Below, in pieces: positions 1 through 8,546 of a DNA stretch of 64,000 bases (position 1 is the stretch's first letter; every line of letters starts with the position of its first letter). This stretch comes from Halosolutus amylolyticus (GTDB taxonomy: Archaea > Halobacteriota > Halobacteria > Halobacteriales > Natrialbaceae): positions 766,059 to 830,058 of the forward strand of contig NZ_JALIQP010000001.1 of the NCBI RefSeq assembly GCF_023566055.1. Direction: 5' to 3'. The position numbers and the translations under genes are program-made. The notes below the pieces were generated by a model. It was not told the origin of the DNA. It was given only the letters and a program-made list of their open reading frames with translations, and ran no database searches.

Positions 1-117
1 ACGGTCAGAATTCCCGAAATCACGCCGGGGAACCGGTCACGATGCGCTCGGTCGCGTTTCACGTGCCGACGGCCGGGTAGGATCGGTCGTGAACGGAGTT
101 GACCGGCAGGTAACGTC

Positions 118-1125
118 TCAGGCGATCGAGTCGACGCCCTCGAAGGCCGCCCGGACCCGATCGGCGACCGTCGTCTCGTCGTCGGCCGTCGAGACCGCCA
201 GTGCGGCCCTGATCCGGGCCTTCCACGGCGGGAGGTCGCCGCCCGCGATCGCGCCATCCTCGAGCAGGGTCTTCGCGCCGCCGGGGCCGCCGTACAGGCC
301 GGCCGCCGCTCCGGCGTGACAGCGCGAAGTGAGCACGACCGGCACGCCGGCGTCGATCGCGTCTTCGAGCGCCGCGCCGAGGTCGCCGGTCGCGTTCCCG
401 AGGCCGGTTCCGGCGACGACGATTGCGTCGACGCCCTCCTCGAGCGCGCGCTCGACCTGTCGGCCGTCGACGCCCATCGCGTTCGTGACGAGTTCGACCC
501 GGACGCCGGGGTCGATTCGCGCGCCCGGGATCGGATCGACGTCGCGTCCCGGTTCGCGGAGGAACCGGAACCCGTTCGGAGTGAGTTCCGCGACCGGCCC
601 CGCGTCGGGCGACTGGAAGGTCTCGAGTTTGCTCGTGTGCGATTTCACCACCCGGCGGGCGGCGTGGACGGCGTCGTTGAACGCGAGGTAGCTCCCGCCG
701 GCCGCTCGAAACCGATCGTGGCCGGCGGCGCGGACCGCCGCGAGGAGGTTCGTCGGGCCGTCGGTTCCCAACTGGTCGAAGGGCCGCTGTGCGCCCGTGA
801 AGACGACCGGCACGCCCTCGGCGACCAGCGCGCAGTAGTAGGCCGACTCGGCCATCGTGTCGGTGCCGTGGGTGACGACGACGCCGTCCGCGCCTTCCTC
901 TGCGGCGCGCTCGACCGCGTCGACGATCCGTCCGGCGGTCTCGAAGTCCATCTGGAAGCCCGAGACCTGGCAGACGTCGTCGACGTCGATCGCGGCGTAG
1001 TCGGCCAGTTCCGGGACGGCCTCGACGAGGTCGTCGCCCGACTCCGAGGGGGTCTTCCCGCGTTCGCCCCCGCCAGAGGTGCTCGCGATCGTTCCGCCCG
1101 TGCTGACGACTCGAACGTGTGGCAT
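118..1125 (-). CDS. L-asparaginase, type I-like
   Basis: Hydrolyses L-asparagine to aspartate and ammonia, presumably in the cytoplasm because no signal peptide is visible. The 335-residue length is normal for the asparaginase/glutaminase family. The N-terminal TGGTIAST motif (residues 9-16) carries the nucleophilic Thr12, and the second signature THGTDT (85-90) supplies the Thr88-Asp89 pair. The start at residues MPHVRV places the first motif at the usual distance from the N terminus. It is transcribed away from the MFS transporter gene, with about 150 bp between them for divergent promoters. The family assignment is secure; preference for asparagine over glutamine is known only from the family. 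Confidence 0.93.
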   Translation of the reverse strand: MPHVRVVSTGGTIASTSGGGERGKTPSESGDDLVEAVPELADYAAIDVDDVCQVSGFQMDFETAGRIVDAVERAAEEGADGVVVTHGTDTMAESAYYCALVAEGVPVVFTGAQRPFDQLGTDGPTNLLAAVRAAGHDRFRAAGGSYLAFNDAVHAARRVVKSHTSKLETFQSPDAGPVAELTPNGFRFLREPGRDVDPIPGARIDPGVRVELVTNAMGVDGRQVERALEEGVDAIVVAGTGLGNATGDLGAALEDAIDAGVPVVLTSRCHAGAAAGLYGGPGGAKTLLEDGAIAGGDLPPWKARIRAALAVSTADDETTVADRVRAAFEGVDSIA

Positions 1126-1279
1126 GCCCGTTCCTCTCGTCCCGAGGCAGTAAGTCTCTCCGCGATCGACCGACGGCAGACCGGCGAATCAATACCCTCA
1201 TTGGCCGGCGTCGGTGACGTGGAGACGAACGCGTGTACCGACTGGCAGGTGACGAGGAGAGGAGGGCACTCGAACGCGA

Positions 1280-2455
1280 ATGATCCGCTGGCGATACCGA
1301 CAGACCGTCCTGGCGCTGTCTACGCTCGCCTTTTTCGCGACCATGGCCGGCCGACTGGCGATCAGCCCGGTCGTCCCGCTGATCACCGACGAGTTCGGGG
1401 TCTCGGAAGCGGCGATCGGCGCGGCGTTGACGGGGATGTGGATGGCCTACTTCGCCAGCCAGTTCCCGAGCGGCGTCCTCGCGGACCGCTTCGGGGAGCG
1501 CCCCGTGATCCTCGTCGCCGTCGGGGGAACCGCGGTTGCGAGCCTCTTTCTCGCGGTCGCGCCGCTCTTTGCACTCTTCGTGGTCGGCACGATCCTCCTC
1601 GGCGGCGTCGCCGGCCTCCACTACAGCGTCGCGACGACGCTACTGACCCGGACTTACGACGACCTCGGGACCGCGATCGGCGTCCACAACAGCGGCGGCC
1701 CCGCGGCCGGCCTGATCGCCCCGCCGATCGCGGCCTGGATCGGCGTCCGGTACGGCTGGCAGCCGGCGGTCGCAATCGGTGCGGCGATCGCCGTTCCGGT
1801 CGCCGTGCTGTTCGCGTGGCGGATCCGCCCGACGGAGCCACGCCGGCCCGACCAGCCCATGCGCGATCGGTTCGAACTCGGACCCGTCGTCGCGTTGCTC
1901 TCGCGGCCGGAGATCGCCTTCCCCGTCGTGCTCGCGACCCTGGGCGCGTTCGTCTGGCAGGCGACGTCCTCGTTCCTGCCGACCTTCCTGGTCGCCGACC
2001 GCGGCCAGTCGCCCGAACTCGCCAGCGTGGTCTTCGCGGCCTACTTCGTCGTGCAGGCGATCACGCAGGTCGGCGTCGGAGCGGCCTCCGATCGGTACGG
2101 GCGCGACGTCACCACGGCTGGCTGTATGATCCTCGCCGCCGCCGGGTTCGTCCTGCTCGTCGCCGTCCCGGGGCCGATCGCGCTCGGCGCGGCGGTCCTG
2201 CTGATCGGCACCGGCCTCGGCTGGGGGGCGGCCCTGCTGCCGCGGTTCATGGACGTCCTCTCGGACGCCGAACGGGGGGCCGGCTTCGGCCTCGTCAGGA
2301 GCGTGTACGGCTTCGTCGGCGCGCTGGGATCGGTCGTGACCGGCACGCTGGCCGACCTCTTCGGCTGGGGCGTCGCCTTCGCCGTCCTCGCGGCCCTGCT
2401 CGCGCTCGTGTTCTGCGCGCTCGCCGTCAACTGGGCGCTGTCGCTCGGCTACTGA
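1280..2455 (+). CDS. MFS transporter
   Basis: A 391-residue polytopic membrane protein with about 12 hydrophobic segments, the standard size and layout of the major facilitator superfamily. After the second segment it carries the loop motif GVLADRFGERP, the usual MFS motif A between helices 2 and 3. The second half repeats the arrangement with a weaker copy (ASDRYGRD). It resembles members annotated as nitrate/nitrite-type or general organic-anion permeases, but nothing in the sequence decides the substrate. It is monocistronic and divergent from the asparaginase gene. Confidence 0.88.
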   Translation: MIRWRYRQTVLALSTLAFFATMAGRLAISPVVPLITDEFGVSEAAIGAALTGMWMAYFASQFPSGVLADRFGERPVILVAVGGTAVASLFLAVAPLFALFVVGTILLGGVAGLHYSVATTLLTRTYDDLGTAIGVHNSGGPAAGLIAPPIAAWIGVRYGWQPAVAIGAAIAVPVAVLFAWRIRPTEPRRPDQPMRDRFELGPVVALLSRPEIAFPVVLATLGAFVWQATSSFLPTFLVADRGQSPELASVVFAAYFVVQAITQVGVGAASDRYGRDVTTAGCMILAAAGFVLLVAVPGPIALGAAVLLIGTGLGWGAALLPRFMDVLSDAERGAGFGLVRSVYGFVGALGSVVTGTLADLFGWGVAFAVLAALLALVFCALAVNWALSLGY

Positions 2456-2540
2456 GATCGACCGATCGTCACGGGCGGCCGTCGACCCCGGTGTTTCGAC
2501 TGGAACAACGGGCCGGGTGTTCCTCCCGTAGTCACGAGCG

Positions 2541-2552
2541 CGTTATATATGT
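2541..2552 (+). promoter_or_regulatory. TATA box for the 50-residue zinc-finger protein
   Basis: The stretch gttatatatg about 27 nt before the ATG at 2573 matches the spacing of haloarchaeal leaderless promoters. It supports the small gene downstream as real. Confidence 0.55.
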
Positions 2553-2572
2553 CAGTGGAGTACCCCGCGTCG

Positions 2573-2725
2573 ATGGCCACGACGCAACGGACGAGAGGAG
2601 CGGCACGGTGTACGGACTGCGGCCGGGCGATGGCAGTCTGGCTCTCGACGGGCGACGTCGTTCACCCGATCGGATGCACCGACGGCTGTCCCTGCGGCGG
2701 GACGAAGTTTCGCGTACTCGCGTGA
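2573..2725 (+). CDS. Small zinc-finger protein, 50 aa
   Basis: A 50-residue protein with two cysteine pairs: CTDC near residue 13 and the cluster CTDGCPC at residues 35-41, with His31 between them. This is a typical treble-clef or zinc-ribbon ligand set for a haloarchaeal miniprotein. The gene has its own TATA box about 27 nt upstream and lies between the MFS gene and the TrmB regulator, reading the same way. No specific function can be read from the sequence; nucleic-acid or protein binding is a family-level guess. Codon third positions are GC-rich like those of its neighbours, supporting coding status. Confidence 0.7.
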   Translation: MATTQRTRGAARCTDCGRAMAVWLSTGDVVHPIGCTDGCPCGGTKFRVLA

Positions 2726-2814
2726 TCCGCGAACCGCGTCAGTGCGTTCGAGAGCCGATCCCCCACGTCGCCTGAAAGCCCCGGCCTTTAGCCGTTTCGT
2801 GGCGTCGGTTCGGT

Positions 2815-3633
2815 GTGTCGAGCACCGAGGAAGCGGTCCGAACGCTGTCCGATCTCGGCCTCACGGAGTACGAGGCGCGCTGTTTCGTCGCGCTGACTCG
2901 CATCTCGACGGAGACGGCCAGAGAGATCAGCGAGGTCGCCGACGTTCCCCGATCGCGGGTCTACGACACGATCGAACGGCTCGAGCGGAAGGGACTGGTC
3001 AGCATCCAGCAATCCGATCCTCGCCAGTACCGCGCCGTTCCGGTGGAGACGGCGTGCGATCGGCTCCGCGACGATTACAACTCCCGGATCGACGCCGCAG
3101 AAAACGCCCTCCAGCAGGTCGAAGACCCCGGCTCCGTGGAGAACGAGGGGATGTGGTCGATCTCGCGAAGCGAGTACGTCACTGATCGCGTCGTCACCTT
3201 CCTCGAGGACGCCGCCGACTCGATTCATCTCCTCGTCGCCAGCGAGGAGGTGATCGGCGATCGCGTCCGCGAGTACCTCCGCGACGCCGTCGAGCGGGAC
3301 GTGAGCGTGTTCGTCGAAGTGCCCACGGACGAATATCGGGCGGAATTCGAAGACGAAGTTCCGGATGCGTCAGTCGTCGTCGCGCCCGACCTCGACGCGA
3401 CGGACCCGGTGTACGGCGAATTTCCGGCGAAGATCCTGCTGATCGACGGGGAATCGGTCGTCGCGACCGGGATCAAGGAGCGCGGCCTGCCGGACGTCGT
3501 CCAGGAGACGGCGGTCTGGACCTACGGCCGCGATCACGGGTTCGCCGTGTGGATGCGCGAACTGCTGGACAGCCGACTCGCGAACCGATCGGCCGATCGG
3601 GAGTCGAATCGGTCGGAACCCCCGGACCGCTGA
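2815..3633 (+). CDS. TrmB-family transcriptional regulator
   Basis: 272 residues. Residues 1-75 form a TrmB-type winged helix: the LGLTEYEARCFVALT opening, then a recognition segment around VPRSRVYDTIERLERKGLV. A coiled helix follows, then an effector domain resembling the phospholipase-D-like C-terminal half of short TrmB proteins, which bind sugars or other small ligands. The start codon is GTG, and gcctttagcc at 2782-2791 is a TATA box at leaderless spacing. The gene stands alone, so its targets cannot be inferred from an operon. Confidence 0.85.
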   Translation: MSSTEEAVRTLSDLGLTEYEARCFVALTRISTETAREISEVADVPRSRVYDTIERLERKGLVSIQQSDPRQYRAVPVETACDRLRDDYNSRIDAAENALQQVEDPGSVENEGMWSISRSEYVTDRVVTFLEDAADSIHLLVASEEVIGDRVREYLRDAVERDVSVFVEVPTDEYRAEFEDEVPDASVVVAPDLDATDPVYGEFPAKILLIDGESVVATGIKERGLPDVVQETAVWTYGRDHGFAVWMRELLDSRLANRSADRESNRSEPPDR

Positions 3634-3714
3634 TCGAAATCCGGGCGCGATCGATCGAGTGGCCAATTCGCGTGTACGCACCCCACGGGCGATCCGTCGG
3701 TCACGGCGCCGGAG

Positions 3715-3728
3715 GGAATATATAAATG
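3715..3728 (+). promoter_or_regulatory. Strong TATA-like element without an obvious gene
   Basis: gaatatataaatgc is one of the best TATA matches in the window, yet it lies about 160 nt before the ferredoxin start, which has its own TATA. About 27 nt downstream is only a 17-codon GTG frame at 3751. It may drive a leader or a small RNA. Confidence 0.35.
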
Positions 3729-3841
3729 CTTGGTCGTTCTGGATCACCGACGTGTCACCCGGCCGCCCGATCCCGGTCGCTCGTGCCGGTTTTAGGCCGT
3801 CCTAACTCGATCGATCGCCGACGCCACAGGGGAGACAGTGC

Positions 3842-4205
<364 letters not shown>

Positions 4206-4241
4206 CGGCTCGGGACGATCGAACCGGCGCGAAAATCCTCG

Positions 4242-4406
4242 TTACTCGGCTCGGTCGACGTCGACTTGCTCCTTGAGTGTCTCGAGCCCGTCGGCTTCGG
4301 CGAGTTCCTGCAACCGCTCGCGGAAGTGTTCCTCGCAGAGGCCGACTTTGAGCCCTTCGGATTCGGCGGCGAAGGCGGCCTCGCGGTCGCAGTAGTGGCA
4401 GTTCAT
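4242..4406 (-). CDS. Small CxxC...CxxH zinc-binding protein (DUF6757-like)
   Basis: 54 residues with Cys3-x2-Cys6 and Cys24-x2-His27, a zinc-finger ligand set, followed by a charged helical tail. The ATG was taken immediately before the first CxxC; longer upstream frames lack haloarchaeal composition. It converges on the ferredoxin gene with 36 bp between stops. The pattern matches a halobacterial domain of unknown function (DUF6757, from memory). The role is unknown. Confidence 0.75.
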   Translation of the reverse strand: MNCHYCDREAAFAAESEGLKVGLCEEHFRERLQELAEADGLETLKEQVDVDRAE

Positions 4407-4462
4407 AGACGTCCCTTGGGACCACGATGCATTGAACCCTCCGCTATCGGCCGATAGTTCTG

Positions 4463-5275
4463 TCAACGCTCTTCCAGGCCGAGCCGATGGTACTCGTCGG
4501 CGGTAAGGCCTGCGAGTCCGAGTTCGTCGCCGTGAGCGTCGCTTCCGCCGGTCACGAGCAAACCCTCCCGTTGGATCGTCCGCTCGACCGGCTCCAGACC
4601 GACGTCCCGATCGTAGGGATACGGCAACTCGACGGCGTCGAGGTCGCCCGCCCTGGCGAGGGCCCGTTCCGGGTCGCCGTACCGGAGTGGATGGGCCAGC
4701 GACACGATCGCACAGGCGTCGGCGAGCACGCGCCGGCCGCGATCGAACGACGGGATCTCCCGCGCCACGAAGCACGGGTCCCCGTCCCCGATGAGGCCGT
4801 CGAAGGCGTCCCGGTAGTCGTACTCGACGTCGGGATGAGCCGCGATCGCGCGGGCGACGTGGGGCCGGCCGAACCCCTCGTCGACGGTCACGTCGAGGTC
4901 GACGCCGAGGCGGTCCTCGACGCAGTCGACGATCGCCTGGCCCCGCTCCCGGCGGTTCTCCTGGATCCCCTCGACCAGCGCCGCGAGGTCGGCGGTCGGT
5001 TCGACGCCATATCCCAGCAGGTCGACGCGCTGCGCGCCGTCTCCGCCGGGGTCGATTTCCGACGTCTCGTCCGTCAGTTCGACCCGGAGTTCGATCCCGT
5101 GGACGATCGTCACCCCCTCGCGTTCGATGACGGGGTCGTCGAACGGCTGGAGTCGATCGTGGTCGGTGAGGGCGACGACGTCCACGCCGGCGTCGCGGGC
5201 TGCGGCCGGGACCGCCTCGAGTTCGAGCTGGCCGTCGGACCGCGTCGTGTGGACGTGCAGATCGGCGTACGGCAT
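4463..5275 (-). CDS. PHP-domain metallophosphoesterase
   Basis: 270 residues with all PHP motifs. The N terminus has DLHVHT (Asp5, His7, His9), then TDHD at 37-40, HGIEL at 59-63 and a C-terminal GSDAHGD. These ligands build the three-metal site of the polymerase-and-histidinol-phosphatase superfamily. The length and the compact single domain fit the YciV/TrpH group, which includes nucleoside 3',5'-bisphosphate phosphatases and RNase AM, rather than histidinol phosphatase. The substrate is not determined by sequence. It is divergent from the gene at 5506. Confidence 0.88.
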   Translation of the reverse strand: MPYADLHVHTTRSDGQLELEAVPAAARDAGVDVVALTDHDRLQPFDDPVIEREGVTIVHGIELRVELTDETSEIDPGGDGAQRVDLLGYGVEPTADLAALVEGIQENRRERGQAIVDCVEDRLGVDLDVTVDEGFGRPHVARAIAAHPDVEYDYRDAFDGLIGDGDPCFVAREIPSFDRGRRVLADACAIVSLAHPLRYGDPERALARAGDLDAVELPYPYDRDVGLEPVERTIQREGLLVTGGSDAHGDELGLAGLTADEYHRLGLEER

Positions 5276-5467
5276 ACCGCACTCGAGTCACGCCGACCGG
5301 AAAGGCGTTTCTCATGCGGTCACCGGTCGGTCCGAAGCCGGGTTCGCGGATGGTGTGACGCGGTTCGACGGCGATACCGAGGCCGATCGCACGGCCGCGA
5401 TCGATCGTCCCTCGAAGGTCCCTCTAGCAGTATAAGGTATGGGATGACGCTAGAGAACGTATATGGA

Positions 5468-5482
5468 CAATGTTTATAATTA
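5468..5482 (+). promoter_or_regulatory. TATA box for the DUF5789-like gene
   Basis: caatgtttataatta precedes the ATG at 5506 by about 30 nt. This favours the 5506 start; upstream in-frame codons would lie before the expected transcript start. Confidence 0.55.
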
Positions 5483-5505
5483 TCGTTCACGCAGGTTTGC
5501 GTGTA

Positions 5506-5793
5506 ATGCTGCTCAATGGCACCGGCGAAGTCATCGACGACTACGAGTACCCCGCGACAACCGAGGAACTGATCGCAGAACACGGCGACCGCACCCTCGA
5601 ACTCCCGAACGGCACCGAGACGGTCGCCGAGGTACTCGCCCGGCTCGAGTCCGAAACCTTCGAAACTCCGGAGGACGCCCGCTTCGCCGTCTACTCTGCA
5701 GTGAGCGACAAGGCGGTCGGTCGCGTCGGCTACAGCGATCGCGATCCGACGCCGGTCGGCAGTCCGTACGCGCCGGACGCCGTCTCGTTCTAG
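5506..5793 (+). CDS. DUF5789-like haloarchaeal protein, 95 aa
   Basis: A small acidic soluble protein of 95 residues opening with MLLNGTGEVIDD and ending in the motif SDRDPTPVGSPYAPDAVSF. The pattern resembles a halobacterial family of unknown function recalled as DUF5789. No catalytic residues or membrane segments are visible. The ATG at 5506 agrees with the TATA box at 5468. A T6 tract follows the stop by 10 nt as a likely terminator. No function is proposed. Confidence 0.75.
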   Translation: MLLNGTGEVIDDYEYPATTEELIAEHGDRTLELPNGTETVAEVLARLESETFETPEDARFAVYSAVSDKAVGRVGYSDRDPTPVGSPYAPDAVSF

Positions 5794-5800
5794 GGAACGA

Positions 5801-5810
5801 ACTTTTTTAA
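5801..5810 (+). terminator. T-rich terminator
   Basis: acttttttaa, with a T6 tract, lies 10 nt after the stop of the DUF5789-like gene. Archaeal transcription often ends at such runs. Confidence 0.5.
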
Positions 5811-5819
5811 CGGGAACAT

Positions 5820-5990
5820 CGCGACCAGCCTCCGGCTGGTCGCTCAATCCCCGCCAAAAAACTTCGATGAAAAAAGGCCGAGTGCGAACGAAGTTCGCAC
5901 TCGGGGAAACCGATCGCGAAGCGACCGGTCTGCCTCTCGTGGCGATCAGCACGGGTGGCTCACGCCTCGGTCATTCTCGAGGCGCGTGCC
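5820..5990. repeat. Cluster of four short hairpins
   Basis: In a gene-free stretch of about 220 bp, four inverted repeats follow one another. GCGACCAGCC-tcc-GGCTGGTCGC is a perfect 10-bp stem. GAGTGCGAAC-gaa-GTTCGCACTC is another perfect 10-bp stem. ACCGATCGC-gaa-GCGACCGGT is slightly imperfect, and a shorter gcctcg/cgaggc stem comes last. The loops are three bases in the first three. They lie between the 3' ends of convergent genes at 5793 and 6016. Confidence 0.7.
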
Positions 5991-6015
5991 GAATGCTTGA
6001 CGAGAATCTAGCATG

Positions 6016-6255
6016 TTACTCTGCAGATCCGTCATCGACGGATCGTTCGTTCCCGGCAGCGACTGCCGACTCGATTCCAGTGAACAGCCCATAGATACCG
6101 AGACACAGGCCAACGATGATCAACAGGCCAAACGTCGAGGTAGCGACGAACAGTTCTGCCCAATCGAGGCGGGTCCACTCGGGGGCAAGCGCATAGCCGA
6201 TATACGCGGCTATCCCTCCCAGAACCACTGCTGCGGTAGGTCTGCCGTGGCCCAT
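6016..6255 (-). CDS. Small membrane protein, 79 aa
   Basis: Two hydrophobic segments (about residues 8-25 and 38-60) joined by a short polar loop, with an acidic C-terminal tail. This is a two-helix inner-membrane miniprotein with no recognised motif. On its strand, ggatatttaataagg near 6290-6304 is a plausible TATA box about 40 nt upstream. Function unknown. Confidence 0.7.
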   Translation of the reverse strand: MGHGRPTAAVVLGGIAAYIGYALAPEWTRLDWAELFVATSTFGLLIIVGLCLGIYGLFTGIESAVAAGNERSVDDGSAE

Positions 6256-6529
6256 AATTTTCGCGCCCGTGACGGAGGGTATAACGACTTTTCCTTATTA
6301 AATATCCGGCCGAGTCACTGTCTACGGGCCGTCTCTCGGACAGTGGGGCGGTCTCGCCTGTTCGAGACGCGGGTAGTGAGCGGCAGTTCCACTGCCAGTA
6401 GCACGTGAACAGTCGCGTTCACCAACCGTCTCGTGGCTCCTCTCACGGGTGCGACAATAACTGAGAAGCGACCCTCGGCACGACTGTCAGTTCGACCGAC
6501 GGACTGTCCCGGCCATCGCTGGGGCCGTC

Positions 6530-7537
6530 TCAGTCCAGAAATTCGATCGCGTCGTCGAGATCCAGCGGAACCGACCCCTTCCGGTAGCCCTCGACGTGGC
6601 CGTCCGGGCGGACGCGGTAGACGACCGCCGGTCGGTGGCGGACGTCGGGTTGTTCCCCGCGAACGGCGTTCCAGGCGTCGTCGCGGAAACTCGAGCAGTC
6701 GACGAACAGGGTCGCGCCGCCGCCGTGTTCGGCGAGCTGGCCGTTGGTCTTCGTCTCGGCGGTGTCGCGGACGGCCGCGACGGGACCGGCGGCGGCGCGG
6801 TTTTTCGGCGGCTGCGGGCGCGTGACCTCGACGAGGCGGTTCGTCTCGTCGTCTTTCGCGCGGAAGTCGAGCGAGTGGCCCGTCGTCACCTCGATTTCGG
6901 GGACGACCTCGTAGCCGGCGTCGACGAGCATCTTCGCGGCGATGAACTCGGCCATCGCGGCGCTCATCCGGACCCGATCGACGTGATCGCTGGTTCCGAG
7001 TTTGCCGGACATGACGTGTCGGTACTCGTCCAGCGCACCCGTCGCGAGGAAGTCCTCGAAGAACTGCGTCGTCTCACGGCGGCCCGCGTCGGGGAAGCCG
7101 GCGGCGTGTTCGCGGAAGAACGCTCGCGTCGATTCGCGGCCGTCCTTGGACATGAAGACGGGGAGGAAGAACCACGAGATGTGCGGATAGTCCGCGAGCC
7201 ACGGATCCTCCTTGTGGAGCGTCGAGAGCAGTTCCCGCTGGGTCCAGCGGGCGACGTGATAGGGAATCTCGCGCCAGCCGAACTTGTCGGTGCGCCACAG
7301 CGACGACGGCGTCTCCGTGTTTCCCATCCAGTAGGCGCCGTCCTCGCTGTGGGCGAACAGTGCGACGTCGCCGTTTGCCATCTCGAAGCGGTGTGTCGTC
7401 CAGTCGGCACCGATGTCGTGTCGCGGTGCGACCGCGGTGGCCCCGATATTCGATCGGAGCGGCTGGAGAATGTCGTGTCGAACGCGTTGCTCGCTCCAGG
7501 TTTCGGGCGAGTATCGAAAGCGAAGGGGCCGTGCCAC
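6530..7537 (-). CDS. DUF5784-like haloarchaeal protein, possible nuclease fold
   Basis: 335 residues, soluble, from a halobacterial family recalled as DUF5784. The N-terminal 180 residues are rich in Trp, Tyr and Phe. The segment 195-241 reads as helix (AEFIAAKMLVDAGYEV), PEIEV, then SLDFRA with Asp224, and LVEVTRP with Glu237. That order, and the E-x-T/K spacing, recall the core of PD-(D/E)XK nucleases of Mrr/NERD type, but the usual Lys is a Thr. It is monocistronic. The family call is fair; the nuclease idea is an inference and has not been tested. Confidence 0.75.
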   Translation of the reverse strand: MARPLRFRYSPETWSEQRVRHDILQPLRSNIGATAVAPRHDIGADWTTHRFEMANGDVALFAHSEDGAYWMGNTETPSSLWRTDKFGWREIPYHVARWTQRELLSTLHKEDPWLADYPHISWFFLPVFMSKDGRESTRAFFREHAAGFPDAGRRETTQFFEDFLATGALDEYRHVMSGKLGTSDHVDRVRMSAAMAEFIAAKMLVDAGYEVVPEIEVTTGHSLDFRAKDDETNRLVEVTRPQPPKNRAAAGPVAAVRDTAETKTNGQLAEHGGGATLFVDCSSFRDDAWNAVRGEQPDVRHRPAVVYRVRPDGHVEGYRKGSVPLDLDDAIEFLD

Positions 7538-7595
7538 ACCCTCGCTACGGCTCCGGGGTGCATACGTTTTACGCGCCGGCCGGGCGTTAACGACC

Positions 7596-7604
7596 GTTAC
7601 ATTA
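7596..7604 (+). promoter_or_regulatory. TATA-like box for the DUF5786-like gene
   Basis: ttacattaa sits 26-28 nt before the ATG at 7624 and about 42 nt before the ATG at 7639, so it does not by itself decide which start is used. Confidence 0.4.
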
Positions 7605-7638
7605 ATGTGCGACAGCTTCCTACATGAGTATACTTACC

Positions 7639-7812
7639 ATGTCAATGGGTGCCTATGATGAAGACGAGCACGAGCGCCGCGAACAGCAGGCCTCCAAGGT
7701 CGACACGGATTTCGACGACGAGCGGACGATCTATCACGGCGAGGTCGAGTACGACTCCGGTGATTCGGCCGAAGCACTGCTGAACAAGTTCGAGGAGATC
7801 CAGTCGAACTAG
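7639..7812 (+). CDS. DUF5786-like small acidic protein
   Basis: 57 residues from MSMGAYDEDEHERRE to EALLNKFEEIQSN, very acidic and without hydrophobic segments. The pattern (YDEDEHERRE... VEYDSGDSAEALL) recalls the halobacterial DUF5786 family. Three in-frame ATGs occur (7624, 7639, 7645); 7639 was chosen from remembered homologues, while the TATA spacing would favour 7624. The gene ends 4 bp inside the end of the convergent membrane-protein gene. Function unknown. Confidence 0.8.
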   Translation: MSMGAYDEDEHERREQQASKVDTDFDDERTIYHGEVEYDSGDSAEALLNKFEEIQSN

Positions 7813-8546
7813 TGGTAGCCGTTCGAGTCACGTTCTTCTCCCCGAATCCCTGATCGACGCTGCAGCCGTCCGGAGAGCGTCGCGACCGTCGCGACCGCGA
7901 CCACGTGGCCGACGAGCACCCCGAGCAGGAGCGGATGGCCGAGAACGAACGGGACCAGCAGCAGCTGTCCAGCGGCGAAGGCGACGTTGATCCCGTCGGC
8001 GCGGGCGTACCGATCGCTCGTTTCCAGGTCGAACTCGTACGTGACCGATCGCCAGAGGCCGGCGACGCTCGCCCACCAGCACGTGCCGATCCGGTAGACC
8101 ACGTCCCAGCAGACGAGCAGCGCCAGCGCGACCGCCGGGGCGGGCGGCTCGGGTCCGAGCCACGCGACCAGCAACGACTGGCCGGTCGTCCGCGGATCGG
8201 TGACGAACAGGTACGTCACGAGCAGGACGAACGCGACGACGCCGAGTACGACCTCGACGCTAGAACCGAACAGGACCCGCCGGTACCCCTCTGGCGTCGG
8301 GAGCCCGCGAACGGCGCGACTGAACCGGAGCATGAGCCAGCTTCCCCCCGTCGCGACGAGCACGGCGATCGTTCCCGGCACCACCGCCTCCCAGAGACCG
8401 TAGCTGGCCGCCACCGCGAGAATCGCGAGTTCGAACGCGCAGAACTGGACGACGATCGCCGCCCGATCGGAGAGGTCGAGCCCCGGAATCGCGCCGACGA
8501 GGCTCTCGTAGACCCACGTCTCGCCGTACTCCGGTGACCGGGCCAT
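7809..8546 (-). CDS. Polytopic membrane protein, 245 aa
   Basis: About six hydrophobic segments (roughly residues 28-45, 50-70, 90-112, 128-150, 185-202 and 205-225), with a soluble N terminus beginning MARSPEYGETWVYES. The two Arg-rich loops suggest the inside faces. It overlaps the upstream NAD-binding gene as TAATG, a one-base overlap that implies translational coupling and a shared transcript. The family is not recognised; haloarchaeal homologues are annotated only as uncharacterised membrane proteins. Confidence 0.75.
   Translation of the reverse strand: MARSPEYGETWVYESLVGAIPGLDLSDRAAIVVQFCAFELAILAVAASYGLWEAVVPGTIAVLVATGGSWLMLRFSRAVRGLPTPEGYRRVLFGSSVEVVLGVVAFVLLVTYLFVTDPRTTGQSLLVAWLGPEPPAPAVALALLVCWDVVYRIGTCWWASVAGLWRSVTYEFDLETSDRYARADGINVAFAAGQLLLVPFVLGHPLLLGVLVGHVVAVATVATLSGRLQRRSGIRGEERDSNGYH

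Noticed and set aside
1-117. Partial gene at the left window edge
   Set aside because: The 117 bp before the asparaginase stop contain no frame with recognisable content; too short to judge.
59-1621. Long minus-strand open frame across the asparaginase and MFS genes
   Set aside because: It is the Arg-rich shadow of genuine genes in other frames, a usual artefact of very GC-rich DNA, and has no conserved motif.
3751-3804. 17-codon GTG frame after the orphan TATA box
   Set aside because: Too short, with no recognisable pattern and no ribosome site; kept only as a promoter observation.
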